This document shows, piece after piece, positions 31,684 to 40,586 of a DNA stretch of 42,665 nucleotides (its first letter is position 1; every line of letters starts with the position of its first letter). The position numbers and the translations under genes are program-made. Source of the DNA: Oscillospiraceae bacterium. Lineage in GTDB: Bacteria; Bacillota; Clostridia; Oscillospirales; CAG-272. The stretch spans positions 1-42,665 of the forward strand of contig SVRY01000021.1 in assembly GCA_015064585.1 (NCBI GenBank). Reading direction: 5' to 3'. Below the pieces are notes generated by a model. That model did not search any database, was not told the DNA's origin, and saw only the letters and a list, made by a program, of their open reading frames with translations.

Positions 31684-31861
31684 AGGTTGCACACACTGTA
31701 TCGGTGCAGGATGTGGCGTAGCTTGGACCGACAGCGATCTGCTCAGCAGTACAATAGCTTTCTCCATCATGGTAGGTGCAGTTCTTTACATCGCAAGACA
31801 CGCCTTTGTTTTTCTTTTTGCTCTTCTTTTCTTCTTCATCAAAGGGCATAAACTGATTCAT
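31664..31861 (-). CDS. DUF1540 Cys-rich small protein
   Basis: 65 residues. A charged N-terminus (FDEEEKKSKKKNKG) precedes the DUF1540 core VSCDVKNCTYHDGESYCTAE ... SCTDTVCATF with five cysteines spaced as in that family, which suggests metal binding. The ATG at 31861 follows AGAGGAAATGT. Convergent with the M19 gene and overlapping its last 20 bases. Role unknown; such proteins are frequent in spore-forming Clostridia. Confidence 0.85.
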   Translation of the reverse strand: MNQFMPFDEEEKKSKKKNKGVSCDVKNCTYHDGESYCTAEQIAVGPSYATSCTDTVCATFRPKSF

Positions 31862-31951
31862 ACATTTCCTCTTTTCTTGGTTTTCAATTTCAGTATTTCC
31901 CAAAACAAACATCCTATACACCCATCCAATAAATTCGAAAGGAGTATCGGA

Positions 31952-32650
31952 ATGGCACTTTATACCCTGTCAGATACACATCTTTCTTTTCAGACAGCCA
32001 AACCGATGGACATTTTCGGCTCTCGATGGCAAAACCACGCAGACAAAATTGCCAACAACTGGAACACACTGATCACTCCCGAAGATACAGTGGTCATTCC
32101 GGGCGATATCACCTGGGCAATGACGCTGGATGAAGCCACTGAGGATTTTCGTTTTCTATCCTCACTTCCCGGCAAAAAGATCATCGGAAAAGGCAACCAT
32201 GACTATTGGTGGCAAACACGCAAAAAAGTAGAAGATTTTTTTGCCCAAAACCAATTTAATAACATCATTCTGCTATACGGTGACGCTTATCGCGTGGAAG
32301 ATAAGATCATATGCGGCACCCGCGGTTGGTATAATGACGGTATCAGCCCCCGCAACTGCGATTATCAAAAAATTGTTCTACGGGAAGCCGGCAGATTAAA
32401 GCGCTCTTTGGAAGCAGGAAAGGCGCTGGGAGAAGGAGAACTGATCGCATTTCTGCACTTTCCGCCTGTATTTGGCGATTTTATATGCCGTGAGCATCTG
32501 GATATCCTGCATTCTTTCGAAGTTAAGCGAGTCTATTACGGCCACATCCACGGCGTATACAATATTCCCCCTCGGTTTGCATTTGAAGGCATTCACTTCA
32601 CATTGGTGTCAGCTGACTATTTGAATTTTGTTCCCCTGCGTGTTTTTTGA
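31952..32650 (+). CDS. Calcineurin-type metallophosphoesterase
   Basis: 232 residues. The metal-binding motifs of the superfamily occur in order: LSDTHLS (start), PGDITWA, GKGNHDYWW, FLHFPP and YYGHIHG. There is no signal peptide or membrane segment. This group of Firmicute proteins is annotated simply as phosphohydrolase; the substrate is not known. The ATG at 31952 follows GAAAGGAG; the longer in-frame extension overlaps the two preceding genes and is rejected. Confidence 0.92.
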   Translation: MALYTLSDTHLSFQTAKPMDIFGSRWQNHADKIANNWNTLITPEDTVVIPGDITWAMTLDEATEDFRFLSSLPGKKIIGKGNHDYWWQTRKKVEDFFAQNQFNNIILLYGDAYRVEDKIICGTRGWYNDGISPRNCDYQKIVLREAGRLKRSLEAGKALGEGELIAFLHFPPVFGDFICREHLDILHSFEVKRVYYGHIHGVYNIPPRFAFEGIHFTLVSADYLNFVPLRVF

Positions 32651-32713
32651 TTCGCTTGCCCTATCTATCGGTAAAATTAATAAAAATTATGCCTATTTTT
32701 TGTGCAAAACATC

Positions 32714-32741
32714 TTGACAAAGGCAAAAAAATCGGTAAAAT
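32714..32741 (+). promoter_or_regulatory. tig promoter
   Basis: TTGACA (32714-32719), a 16-base spacer and TAAAAT (32736-32741). Confidence 0.82.
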
Positions 32742-32802
32742 ATAAAGAGTAATATTTTTAATGACTTATAAAACAAAGCATGTAGATGCGGAGGACAAAA
32801 AA

Positions 32803-34092
32803 ATGAATTTCATTTCTACAACCAGACCTGAAGGCGAAAAGAATGTTGCCGAAATCCGTTTCTCGATCGACAACGCTACCTTCCAGGAAGAAGTAACTAA
32901 AGTATTCAAGAAGCGTGCAGCTAAAATTTCCGTTCCCGGTTTCCGTCCCGGCAAGGCTCCCCGCCACGTAATCGAAAAAATGTACGGCAAGGGCGTTTTC
33001 TTTGAAGACGCTATCAACAATCTTTTGCCCACAGCATATCCCGAAGCACTGGCTGCTTCCGGTCTTACCGTTGTCGGCGCTCCCGAAATCGATGTTGAGT
33101 CCATTGATGAAGAAAACGGTGTTGTGGTTGTGGCAAAGGTCACCCTGCGTCCCGAGGTAGAAGTTACCGAATACAAAGGCTTGAACGCCACTTACAATGC
33201 GGCTGAAACTACCGAAGAAGAAATTGAAGCTGAACTGAACCGTGTCAGAGAACGCCAGGGCAGACAGCTTGAGATCACAGACCGCGCTGCTGAAAACGGC
33301 GACACCGCTGTAATCGACTATTCCGGCAGTGTCGACGGCGTTAAGTTCGAAGGCGGCACCTCTGAAGACTATTCTCTCAAACTGGGCTCCAATACCTTCA
33401 TCCCCGGCTTTGAAGATCAAATCGTTGGTCACAATGTTGGCGAAACCTTTGATGTAAACGTAACCTTCCCCACCGAATATCACGCAGAAGAACTTGCCGG
33501 TAAGGAAGCAGTATTCGTAGTAACCATCAAGAAGTTGGAAATGACTGAGCTGCCCGAGTTGGATGACGAATTTGCAAAAGATGTTTCGGAATTTGATACT
33601 CTTGATGAATACAAGAACGATATCAAGGCAAAAATTCAGAAGACCAAAAATGACGCAGCCGATCAGGAAGTGGAAAATCAGCTGATCGAAGCACTGCTTG
33701 CCAATATCGAAGGCGAAATCCCCGAAGTTATGTTCGCCGATGAAGCTGAGAACATGGTTCGTGACTATGATAACCGTCTGCGTATGCAGGGTCTGGATCT
33801 GAAGACCTACTTCAAGTACACCGGCCTTGATCTGGATGCTCTGCGCAATCAGTTCCGTCCCCAGGCTGAAAAGCAGGTTAGACTGCGTCTGGGTCTGGAG
33901 CGCATTGCCGCTATTGAGGAATTCGTTCCCACCGAAGAAGCAATCAATGCTGAATTCGAAAAGCTGGCTACCGCATACGGCATGGAACTGGATAAAGTTA
34001 AGGAACTGGTTCCCACCGCTGAGATCGTAGGTGACCTGAAGACTCGTATGGCAATGGATCTGGTTAAATCCAGCGCAAATATTGCCAAATAA
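32803..34092 (+). CDS. tig: Trigger factor, ribosome-bound chaperone and prolyl isomerase
   Basis: 429 residues. The ribosome-binding domain has the signature VPGFRPGKAPRHVIE (about 46-60). The FKBP-type isomerase domain follows (GDTAVIDYSGSVDGVKFEGG ... FIPGFEDQIVGHNVGE), then the long helical chaperone domain. The ATG at 32803 has GGAGG upstream at good spacing; an earlier in-frame ATG at 32761 has none. Highly expressed codon style. First of the tig-clpP-clpX block. Confidence 0.97.
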   Translation: MNFISTTRPEGEKNVAEIRFSIDNATFQEEVTKVFKKRAAKISVPGFRPGKAPRHVIEKMYGKGVFFEDAINNLLPTAYPEALAASGLTVVGAPEIDVESIDEENGVVVVAKVTLRPEVEVTEYKGLNATYNAAETTEEEIEAELNRVRERQGRQLEITDRAAENGDTAVIDYSGSVDGVKFEGGTSEDYSLKLGSNTFIPGFEDQIVGHNVGETFDVNVTFPTEYHAEELAGKEAVFVVTIKKLEMTELPELDDEFAKDVSEFDTLDEYKNDIKAKIQKTKNDAADQEVENQLIEALLANIEGEIPEVMFADEAENMVRDYDNRLRMQGLDLKTYFKYTGLDLDALRNQFRPQAEKQVRLRLGLERIAAIEEFVPTEEAINAEFEKLATAYGMELDKVKELVPTAEIVGDLKTRMAMDLVKSSANIAK

Positions 34093-34160
34093 GCAACGGC
34101 AACATAGCCCGCTGTGCCTGCAATAACCAAGCAGGTAAATAAACACATATCAACAAGTGA

Positions 34161-34193
34161 AGGGCATTTACGACGCTAGTTTGTGAATGCCCT
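34161..34193 (+). promoter_or_regulatory. Hairpin between tig and clpP
   Basis: AGGGCATTTAC (34161-34171) pairs with GTGAATGCCCT (34183-34193), 11 bp with a G.T pair. Followed by GCTTTCT rather than a true T run, so it may be a weak terminator or an mRNA processing/stability element. Confidence 0.5.
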
Positions 34194-34227
34194 GCTTTCT
34201 CCCAACAAACACTGAAAGGATGATTTT

Positions 34228-34812
34228 ATGGCACTCGTACCAACCGTTATCGAACAAACCAACCGCGGCGAACGGGCATATGATATTTACTCCCGTCTGC
34301 TGAATGACCGTATTATTTTTCTTGCTGATGAAGTGAATGACACAACCGCATCTCTTGTCGTTGCTCAACTTCTGTTTCTGGAAGCCCAAGATCCTGATAA
34401 GGACATCAGTCTGTATATCAACAGCCCCGGCGGATCGGTTTCTGCAGGTCTTGCCATTTACGACACCATGAACTTCATCAAATGCGATGTATCCACCACC
34501 TGTATCGGCATGGCGGCAAGCATGGGCGCATTCCTGCTTTCAGCAGGCGCCAAGGGCAAGCGCTATGCTCTGCCCAACAGCGAGATCATGATCCACCAGC
34601 CTTTGGGCGGCATGCAGGGTCAGGCATCCGATATCAAAATCCACGCCGATCACATCCTGCGCACCCGCGACCGTTTGAATAAAATTCTTGCACAAAATAC
34701 CGGAAAGCCCCTTGAAACTATCGAACGTGACACCGAACGCGACAACTTCATGACCGCCATGGAAGCATGCGAATACGGTCTGATCGACAAAGTAATCGAA
34801 AAGAAGAACTAA
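34228..34812 (+). CDS. clpP: ATP-dependent Clp protease proteolytic subunit
   Basis: 194 residues. The catalytic triad is Ser98 (GMAASMGAF), His123 (MIHQPLGG) and Asp172 (ERDNFM). N-terminal [20 protein letters not shown] and the glycine-rich [11 protein letters not shown] are as expected. It forms a 14-mer degradation chamber fed by ClpX. RBS GAAAGGATG. Upstream I see neither a CtsR box nor a CIRCE element. Confidence 0.98.
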   Translation: MALVPTVIEQTNRGERAYDIYSRLLNDRIIFLADEVNDTTASLVVAQLLFLEAQDPDKDISLYINSPGGSVSAGLAIYDTMNFIKCDVSTTCIGMAASMGAFLLSAGAKGKRYALPNSEIMIHQPLGGMQGQASDIKIHADHILRTRDRLNKILAQNTGKPLETIERDTERDNFMTAMEACEYGLIDKVIEKKN

Positions 34813-34849
34813 AACAACAAAGAGCCGCCCAAAGCGGCATGGAGATTCT

Positions 34850-36130
34850 ATGGCTCAAACAACCAAAAACAGCGGTAACACCACCCGCCGTCTGCGCCAC
34901 TGCTCCTTTTGCGGCAGAGATGAACTGGAAGTTGAATTTCTCATTCCCTCTGCAGAAGGTGCGTATATCTGCGACACCTGCGTAGAGGCATGCAGCGAGC
35001 TCATCGCTGAACAGCGCAATATGCGCCGAGGCACCAAAAAATCCGGAAAGCTGGGGTTCACCTTTGAAACGCTGCCCAAACCAATGGAAATCAAGGCATC
35101 TCTTGACGAATATATTATCGGTCAGGATGCCGCAAAGAAGGCGCTTTCTGTGGCAGTATACAATCACTATAAACGCATTTTAGCAGGTAAAGCCAAAGGA
35201 AAGAAAAAAGAAGCTGATGACGGTGTGGAAATCCGTAAAAGCAATGTATTGATGCTGGGGCCTACCGGTGTCGGAAAGACCTATCTTGCTCAAACCCTTG
35301 CCAAAATCCTGCAGGTTCCCTTCGCCATTGCCGATGCAACCACATTGACCGAAGCAGGTTATGTAGGCGAAGACGTAGAAAACATTCTGCTCAAACTCAT
35401 CCAAGCAGCTGATTTTGATATTGAGAAAGCGGAATGCGGCATCATCTATATTGATGAGATCGACAAGATCTCCCGCCGCAGTGAAAACCGCTCTATTACA
35501 CGCGATGTTTCGGGTGAAGGCGTACAGCAAGCACTGCTGAAGATTTTGGAAGGAACTGTTTCCAATGTCCCCCCGCAGGGCGGCAGAAAGCATCCCAATC
35601 AAGAATTTATTCAGATCAATACCGAAAACATTCTTTTTATCTGCGGCGGTGCTTTCGACACACTCGACCAACTAATTGAAGAAAGAAGCGGCAACCGCAA
35701 GATCGGTTACGAAGGCAATGTGCTGACCACCGAAGAAAAACAAAAGAAAAATATTCTGAGTAAAGTAGAGCCCCACGATATCGTTAAATTCGGGCTGATC
35801 CCCGAGCTGGTGGGACGTCTTCCCATGATCGTAACTCTGGAAAGCCTGGATCGTGATGCGCTGATCTCTATTCTGCGTACTCCCAAAAACGCCATCGTTA
35901 AGCAGTATCAGAAACTGCTTTCCATGGACGATTGCGAACTGATCTTTGAAGAGGATGCATTGGCGGCAATTGCCGATCTTGCTATCACGCGCAAAACAGG
36001 CGCCCGCGGACTCAGATCTATTATGGAAAATCTGATGCTCGATATCATGTATACCGTTCCTTCGGAAGAAAAGCCGGAAGGCGGACGCCAGATCATTATT
36101 CACAAGGAAGATCTGCAAAAAATCGCTTGA
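34850..36130 (+). CDS. clpX: ClpX ATPase, unfoldase of ClpXP
   Basis: 426 residues. N-terminal zinc-binding domain with Cys18, Cys21, Cys41 and Cys44; AAA+ module with Walker A GPTGVGKT (137-144), Walker [11 protein letters not shown], the pore loop GYVGED, sensor region and an IGY tripeptide that corresponds to the IGF loop docking into ClpP. RBS GGAGATTCT, 37 bases after clpP. Confidence 0.98.
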   Translation: MAQTTKNSGNTTRRLRHCSFCGRDELEVEFLIPSAEGAYICDTCVEACSELIAEQRNMRRGTKKSGKLGFTFETLPKPMEIKASLDEYIIGQDAAKKALSVAVYNHYKRILAGKAKGKKKEADDGVEIRKSNVLMLGPTGVGKTYLAQTLAKILQVPFAIADATTLTEAGYVGEDVENILLKLIQAADFDIEKAECGIIYIDEIDKISRRSENRSITRDVSGEGVQQALLKILEGTVSNVPPQGGRKHPNQEFIQINTENILFICGGAFDTLDQLIEERSGNRKIGYEGNVLTTEEKQKKNILSKVEPHDIVKFGLIPELVGRLPMIVTLESLDRDALISILRTPKNAIVKQYQKLLSMDDCELIFEEDALAAIADLAITRKTGARGLRSIMENLMLDIMYTVPSEEKPEGGRQIIIHKEDLQKIA

Positions 36131-36162
36131 TCATACCAATATGATTATCTGACAAGACAATG

Positions 36163-36209
36163 AAACCCGGCGAAAATCAATTGCTTTTACTTGATTTTCG
36201 CCGGGTTTT
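36163..36209 (+). terminator. Terminator of the tig-clpP-clpX block
   Basis: An 18-bp perfect stem (36163-36180 with 36191-36208) built on AAACCCGGCG/CGCCGGGTTT, followed by T. Outer bases GACAAT (36156-36161) and ATTGTC extend it further. Confidence 0.92.
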
Positions 36210-36281
36210 AACTATTGTCAGCTTAAACTATTGTTTTCATATGTTTTTCAGCCAATGTATAAAAATATTTATTACACACCA

Positions 36282-36310
36282 TTGATTTTTCTGTAGCTAC
36301 GTGCTACAAT
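36282..36310 (+). promoter_or_regulatory. mgtE leader promoter with palindrome in its spacer
   Basis: TTGATT (36282-36287), 17 bases and TACAAT (36305-36310). Within it GTAGC-TACGT-GCTAC (36293-36307) is an inverted repeat that could be an operator. Transcription from here gives a leader of about 200 bases before mgtE. Confidence 0.7.
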
Positions 36311-36344
36311 AAAATAAGAGATAACTTTGAAAAGAGGTGACGAA

Positions 36345-36455
36345 ATGAGTACCGACAGTAACGGGCAAGAGAGTAATTTATGCCATCAAAACTTGAATTT
36401 TGTACACACAGGAAAGGTGTTCATTTCGTACCGCTTATTATGGAACTGTCACTAA
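36345..36455 (+). CDS. Small upstream ORF in the mgtE leader
   Basis: 36 codons, ATG at 36345 with a strong ribosome site (AGAGGTGACGAA), ending TAA at 36453-36455. The peptide begins MSTDSNGQESNLCHQ and ends LLWNCH. It has no family resemblance that I know. Its position between promoter and mgtE, its ribosome site and the hairpins that follow suggest a leader peptide rather than a functional protein. Confidence 0.55.
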   Translation: MSTDSNGQESNLCHQNLNFVHTGKVFISYRLLWNCH

Positions 36456-36511
36456 AACACAGTTCACTTTTGGTATACCGAAATAAAACTCCTTTCTTTG
36501 GAAGGGAGGCT
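36420..36511 (+). promoter_or_regulatory. Structured mgtE leader with ribosome-site hairpin
   Basis: Three pairings are visible: GAACTGT/ACAGTTC (36443-36449 with about 36459-36465), an outer ATTTCG...CGAAAT with TACC/GGTA (about 36423-36484), and CTCCTTTC-TTTG-GAAGGGAG (about 36489-36508), which buries the AGGGAGG ribosome site of mgtE. GAAAGG within the upstream ORF (near 36412) can alternatively pair with CCTTTC of the last hairpin. No M-box core is present. Confidence 0.5.
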
Positions 36512-36518
36512 TTTTATT

Positions 36519-37928
36519 ATGGAAAATAAAACTTTCTTTGAAGCAGAAGAAAGAGATTACCGCGCGGAGATACTGGCGATCATCCGCGGAGATTACAGCG
36601 AAGAACAGCTGAAAGAAAAACTGGAAGAATACCACGATAATGATATTGCCGGTATACTGGAGGATGAACTAACCGCGGAAGAACGCGAACGGATATTGCA
36701 AGCGATCGGTAACGAGGCAATGTCCGAAATTGTGCCTTTCATGGAAGATGCGGGAGAATACTTGTCCGAACTGGAAGCGCATGAAGCGGCAGATATCATC
36801 GAGCACATGGACGCTGATGACGCGCTGGTGGCACTGGATGAACTGGACGAAAAAACCCGAAACGAAGTCTTGGAACACATTGAGGACGAGGAGGTCAAAG
36901 AAGAAATTGAGCTGCTCGATTCTTACGACGAAGACGAATTCGGCAGTAAAATGAGCACCAATTTTATCGTGATCAAACGCGGTCTGTCGGTCAAAGGCGC
37001 CATGAAAACAATGGTTGCCGAAGCCGCCGAAAACGACAACATATACACCATTTTTGTGGAAAATGAAGACGGGACTTTTTACGGTGCAATCGGGCTGAAA
37101 GAGTTGATCATTGCCCGAAGTACCGTTGATTTAGAAGAATTGATCTGCACCACCTTCCCTTACGTATGCGACAAAGAGATCATTTCGGAAAATATCGAGC
37201 GCGTACGCGGATACTCGGAAGATTTGATCCCTGTTCTTTCCTCCGAAAACGGAAAATTGCTGGGTGTTATCACTTCCAAAGATATCATCGATATCGTGGA
37301 CGAAGAATTGGGAGACGACTACGCAAAGCTGGCGGCTCTGGGATCGGAAGAAGAGCACGACGAGTCGCTTTTGCAAAGTATGAAAAAAAGAGTGCCCTGG
37401 CTTGTGGCACTGCTGTTTATGGGTCTTGCCGTTTCTGCCGTAGTGGGCATGTTTGAAGGAGTGGTAGATGAACTGCCCATGATCGTAGCTTTCCAATCGC
37501 TGATCCTCGGCATGGCAGGCAACGTAGGCACCCAGTCTTTGGCAGTCACGGTACGCACCTTGGGGACCGATGAAGAATCGGACGGCAAAAAGCAGTTTGG
37601 CATCATTCTCAAAGAAACCAGAGTGGCACTATGCAACGGTTTTGCCATTGGCATTGTCTCTTTTTTGATCGTAGCCGTCTATCTCTGTCTTTTCGGGCAC
37701 TACGGCATCAGCTTTGCCCTACCCACTGCGGGGTGCGTGGGAATGGCGATGTGCTTTGCCATGATGATCTCCGGTTTTACCGGTGCCGCAATCCCCATCG
37801 GACTGTATCGCTTCGGCGCAGACCCTGCTGTGGCATCCGGTCCGCTGATTACAACTGTCAATGACCTGGTGGCAGTTATCAGCTATTACGGTCTGGCATG
37901 GGCACTGCTTTTACATTTCAGCATATAA
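36519..37928 (+). CDS. mgtE: Magnesium transporter MgtE
   Basis: 469 residues. Cytoplasmic N domain of acidic helical repeats (about 1-130), two CBS domains (FIVIKRGLSVKGAMKTMV ... and LIPVLSSENGKLLGVITSKD) and five membrane helices with the conserved AGNVGTQSLAVTVRTL pore motif and the closing DPAVASGPLITTVNDL. It forms a homodimeric Mg2+ channel gated by Mg2+ binding to the N and CBS domains. The second ATG (36519) is used, after AAGGGAGG; that ribosome site lies in a hairpin. Confidence 0.95.
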   Translation: MENKTFFEAEERDYRAEILAIIRGDYSEEQLKEKLEEYHDNDIAGILEDELTAEERERILQAIGNEAMSEIVPFMEDAGEYLSELEAHEAADIIEHMDADDALVALDELDEKTRNEVLEHIEDEEVKEEIELLDSYDEDEFGSKMSTNFIVIKRGLSVKGAMKTMVAEAAENDNIYTIFVENEDGTFYGAIGLKELIIARSTVDLEELICTTFPYVCDKEIISENIERVRGYSEDLIPVLSSENGKLLGVITSKDIIDIVDEELGDDYAKLAALGSEEEHDESLLQSMKKRVPWLVALLFMGLAVSAVVGMFEGVVDELPMIVAFQSLILGMAGNVGTQSLAVTVRTLGTDEESDGKKQFGIILKETRVALCNGFAIGIVSFLIVAVYLCLFGHYGISFALPTAGCVGMAMCFAMMISGFTGAAIPIGLYRFGADPAVASGPLITTVNDLVAVISYYGLAWALLLHFSI

Positions 37929-37970
37929 AAAACAATCGCTCCTTTCTCTTTGAAACGAGCGATTGTTTTT
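37928..37970 (+). terminator. Bidirectional terminator between mgtE and upp
   Basis: AAAAACAATCGCTC (37928-37941) pairs with GAGCGATTGTTTTT (37957-37970). It begins within the mgtE stop codon and also faces the convergent upp gene. Confidence 0.9.
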
Positions 37971-38037
37971 AGTTTTAATAATGTATATGAATCAAAATTC
38001 ACACGCAAAGAACATATATCCGTAAGGGCATATCCTT

Positions 38038-38679
38038 CTATTTGGTTCCAAACAGCCGATCGCCCGCATCACCAAGCCCGGGTAGGATATAACCGTTCTC
38101 GTTCAGTTCTCTATCAAGGGTAGAAACGTAGATCTTCACATCGGGATGCGCTTCGGCTACACGCAAAATTCCCTCGGGGGCACCAATGATCGCCATAAAT
38201 TTGATGTTCTTACATCCGCGCTGCTTTAACAGCTCAATGGCGTCGCAAGCACTGCCGCCGGTGGCGAGCATGGGATCGAGAACCAAAACCAGTTTGTCCT
38301 CGATTCCATCGGGCAGCTTACAATAATAGGTTATGGGCTCCAGTGTCTCTTCGTTGCGGTACATGCCGATATGTCCTACCTTAGCTGTGGGAAACAATAC
38401 GTGCACACCGTTAACCATGCCAAGTCCGGCGCGCAAAATGGGAATAACAACGATGGAATCATCCTTGACCACCGACTGCATACAGGTTTCCAACGGCGTT
38501 TTCACTTCAATTTCCACCGTGGGAACCCCATCCTTGAGGCTTTCGTAGATCATCAGCGTGGTAATCTCCTCCACAAGCTCACGGAATTGCTTCATACTTG
38601 TCTTCTCATCCCGCAAAATCGCAATTTTGTGCTTGATGAGTACATGGTCCAAAATAACTACATTATCCTGTTTTTTCAT
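38038..38679 (-). CDS. upp: Uracil phosphoribosyltransferase
   Basis: 213 residues. It salvages uracil to UMP with PRPP. Motifs: MKQFRELVEEIT, PILRAGLGMVNG, and the PRPP loop LDPMLATGGSACDAI, ending in the uracil-binding YILPGLGDAGDRLFGTK. The ATG at 38679 follows GGAGAGGTAAG. Single gene with its own promoter. Confidence 0.97.
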   Translation of the reverse strand: MKKQDNVVILDHVLIKHKIAILRDEKTSMKQFRELVEEITTLMIYESLKDGVPTVEIEVKTPLETCMQSVVKDDSIVVIPILRAGLGMVNGVHVLFPTAKVGHIGMYRNEETLEPITYYCKLPDGIEDKLVLVLDPMLATGGSACDAIELLKQRGCKNIKFMAIIGAPEGILRVAEAHPDVKIYVSTLDRELNENGYILPGLGDAGDRLFGTK

Positions 38680-38720
38680 CTTACCTCTCCGATGCACTTC
38701 ATTTTATGCCGTATATATAC

Positions 38721-38749
38721 AGTATAACACAAAGAAGACCGCTTCGCAA
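38721..38749 (-). promoter_or_regulatory. upp promoter, extended -10
   Basis: TTGCGA (38749-38744), 17 bases and TATACT (38726-38721) on the minus strand, with TG one base upstream of the -10. Confidence 0.78.
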
Positions 38750-38765
38750 GAGAAATGAACAAAAA

Positions 38766-39356
38766 TCAAGAGATCATTCCTAAATCCTGCATAGCAGCTA
38801 TAAAAATATCGGCTTCGCCACTAGGATTTGCTTTTTTTGTTGCCTCAATATCATACCAAGCATATTCAAGTCCATGAATAATGATGGGAAGTTTTTTACC
38901 GAAATGTGCTTCTATATATCCCTCTGTTTGCAATTTTTTGGCAACCTCAGAAACGATTTGCAACAACTCATAGTGCCCAACGGGACCTTTTCCGATGTAA
39001 TTAAAGTCTTCATCGTAACAATTGTCGTCTTCTTCGCCGATATCTTCTATACCGTTTTCTTTGTACCAAGCATACAGCAAATCGATTAACTCATCCGGTG
39101 CATCCGGATCAATGATCATCTGCTCATCCTGCCGCCAAAAGGCATAATTCCAGCGCTCTTCGTCGTATGCATCTGCGCCCTCGCAATCACTTTCCGTATT
39201 ATAACTGATCGCAAAAGACGAAACATTGCTAAAATCTTTGTATTCATAGGATTCATTCGAATATACAAAAAATGAAATGGCATAAATATCGGGTTCCGAC
39301 CATGCATCCATAATCGACTTGATCTTTTCATATATTTTTCCTGTAATATCAATCAT
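38766..39356 (-). CDS. DUF4303-like protein
   Basis: 196 residues, soluble and very acidic. MIDITGKIYEKIKSIMDAWS, YAISFFVYSNESYEYKDFSN, ERWNYAFWRQDEQMIIDPDA and HFGKKLPIIIHGLEYAWYDI resemble DUF4303, a family often found in toxin-immunity and polyimmunity neighbourhoods. The ATG at 39356 is preferred since AAAAGGAG lies 9-10 bases before it, whereas the ATG at 39365 abuts it. It is 47 bases after the lipoprotein gene upstream and probably co-transcribed. Confidence 0.68.
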   Translation of the reverse strand: MIDITGKIYEKIKSIMDAWSEPDIYAISFFVYSNESYEYKDFSNVSSFAISYNTESDCEGADAYDEERWNYAFWRQDEQMIIDPDAPDELIDLLYAWYKENGIEDIGEEDDNCYDEDFNYIGKGPVGHYELLQIVSEVAKKLQTEGYIEAHFGKKLPIIIHGLEYAWYDIEATKKANPSGEADIFIAAMQDLGMIS

Positions 39357-39403
39357 AAATAACATCTCCTTTTTATGTTCATAAATAATTACGACTCTCC
39401 AGT

Positions 39404-40228
39404 TCAATTGACAGTTTTTTCTTCCAGTACACACCGAATATAATCAAATTCATCCACCAAATTTGCATATATGATCTCTTCATCCTGCACTGCGATTTCC
39501 AAATAGATTACTTTGTCAGCCGATTCTTGTATTTCATAGTAGCAGTTTTCTGTAACACCTTTCGCATTGGGCTGACCGAATTTTGCAACAAACGCCGACC
39601 AATCGTCGCTTGACTGTAGAAATGCTTCCATTTCAGATAAATCAAAATCGCGCTCTATCGCAGTAAACGCATACGGAAAGCTTTCTATACACCGTATCTC
39701 TTGGTCCATCTTCCGCTGTGCATATACTACAAGTCCTAATTCCATAGGTGCTGCCGCATCTTCGTCTTGAAAATACATACAGTATTCGTCAGCAGTATAG
39801 AAATACACGCGATGCAGACCAATACTGTCGGGCGAAGAGTCGTCCTCATAAATCAGCTCGATATATACCCAGTAGTATTCATTATTATTGATAATCGGAA
39901 TCGTTGCGCATGCCATAGATTTAAACATACCATCTTCATCTTCATATTCTCCGCCAAGAAGACCGTCAAACATAACTGTTGTCGTTGATCTCGGATATAG
40001 CGAGATCAGCTTGTCTATCTGCTCATTCAAATCGGAATCACTGTTCACCACCGTTTGAGAAAAAAGAGCGAGCATTTCCTCTGCATCTCCTGCATCCAGC
40101 GCGTCAAAAAAAGCATCGATCTTTTGCCGATAAATTTTCTCTTCGTTCACACGTTGCCAAGAACCACAACCGGGAAAAACACCGATTAAGATCGTGACAA
40201 TTATAAACAACAAGGCAAGCCGTTTCAT
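39404..40228 (-). CDS. DUF5104 lipoprotein
   Basis: 274 residues. Lipobox FPGCG (Cys21) after a hydrophobic signal. The DUF5104 pattern is clear: YRQKIDAFFDALDAGDAEEM, DLNEQIDKLISLYPRSTTTV, FDGLLGGEY, ACATIPIINNNEYYWVYIEL, GLHRVYFYTADEYCMYFQD. A second module of about 75 residues follows. The family is common in Lachnospiraceae and Oscillospiraceae; function unknown. RBS AAGGAGATGAACGC. Confidence 0.85.
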   Translation of the reverse strand: MKRLALLFIIVTILIGVFPGCGSWQRVNEEKIYRQKIDAFFDALDAGDAEEMLALFSQTVVNSDSDLNEQIDKLISLYPRSTTTVMFDGLLGGEYEDEDGMFKSMACATIPIINNNEYYWVYIELIYEDDSSPDSIGLHRVYFYTADEYCMYFQDEDAAAPMELGLVVYAQRKMDQEIRCIESFPYAFTAIERDFDLSEMEAFLQSSDDWSAFVAKFGQPNAKGVTENCYYEIQESADKVIYLEIAVQDEEIIYANLVDEFDYIRCVLEEKTVN

Positions 40229-40281
40229 GCGTTCATCTCCTTATAGATGCGTATACCGTTACTTTTCTTCCTCATAACACA

Positions 40282-40310
40282 AGTATAGCACAAAATCCAC
40301 AAGATGTCAA
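40282..40310 (-). promoter_or_regulatory. Promoter of the DUF5104-DUF4303 pair
   Basis: TTGACA (40310-40305), 17 bases and TATACT (40287-40282) on the minus strand, with a TGTGC stretch upstream of the -10. Confidence 0.85.
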
Positions 40311-40324
40311 CACAAAAGCAAAAC

Positions 40325-40580
40325 TTAATCATTCCACGTACAAGAATCAACCGCCCGATCGAAAATCTACTCTGCCATGCTCCATGGCAACTTTTCGCTG
40401 CGCAAAAAATTTGCATAATCGTCTTGCGGCGTGCTCATCCGCACTTGCGCCCCCTTGTTTTCTCCCTTATCCCTCTCCTTGTTTCCGCCATCGGCGGCGC
40501 TCAGATTCAAATCACTTTAGTTCTTTTTCTTTTTGCGAATAACTCAGATTTAATACAAAGCAGAAGCATAACCCCTTAGA
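40325..40580. other. Hairpin-dense GC-rich spacer
   Basis: No convincing gene. Short perfect hairpins lie in sequence: GCCATGCTCCATGGC (40374-40388), CCGCCATCGGCGG (40485-40497) and several GCG-rich pairings between. It may be a structured RNA or a decayed repeat; the plus-strand ORF here has no ribosome site or family. Confidence 0.4.
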
Positions 40581-40586
40581 GATATG

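Noticed and set aside
32758-34146. 462-codon minus-strand ORF opposite tig
   Set aside because: Shadow of trigger factor, whose domains, promoter and ribosome site are all on the plus strand.
34093-34227. CtsR or CIRCE heat-shock operator before clpP
   Set aside because: No GGTCAAA-type direct repeat and no TTAGCACTC-N9 inverted repeat could be found.
36311-36518. M-box (ykoK) magnesium riboswitch before mgtE
   Set aside because: The conserved M-box core sequences are not recognisable; the pairings seen are different.
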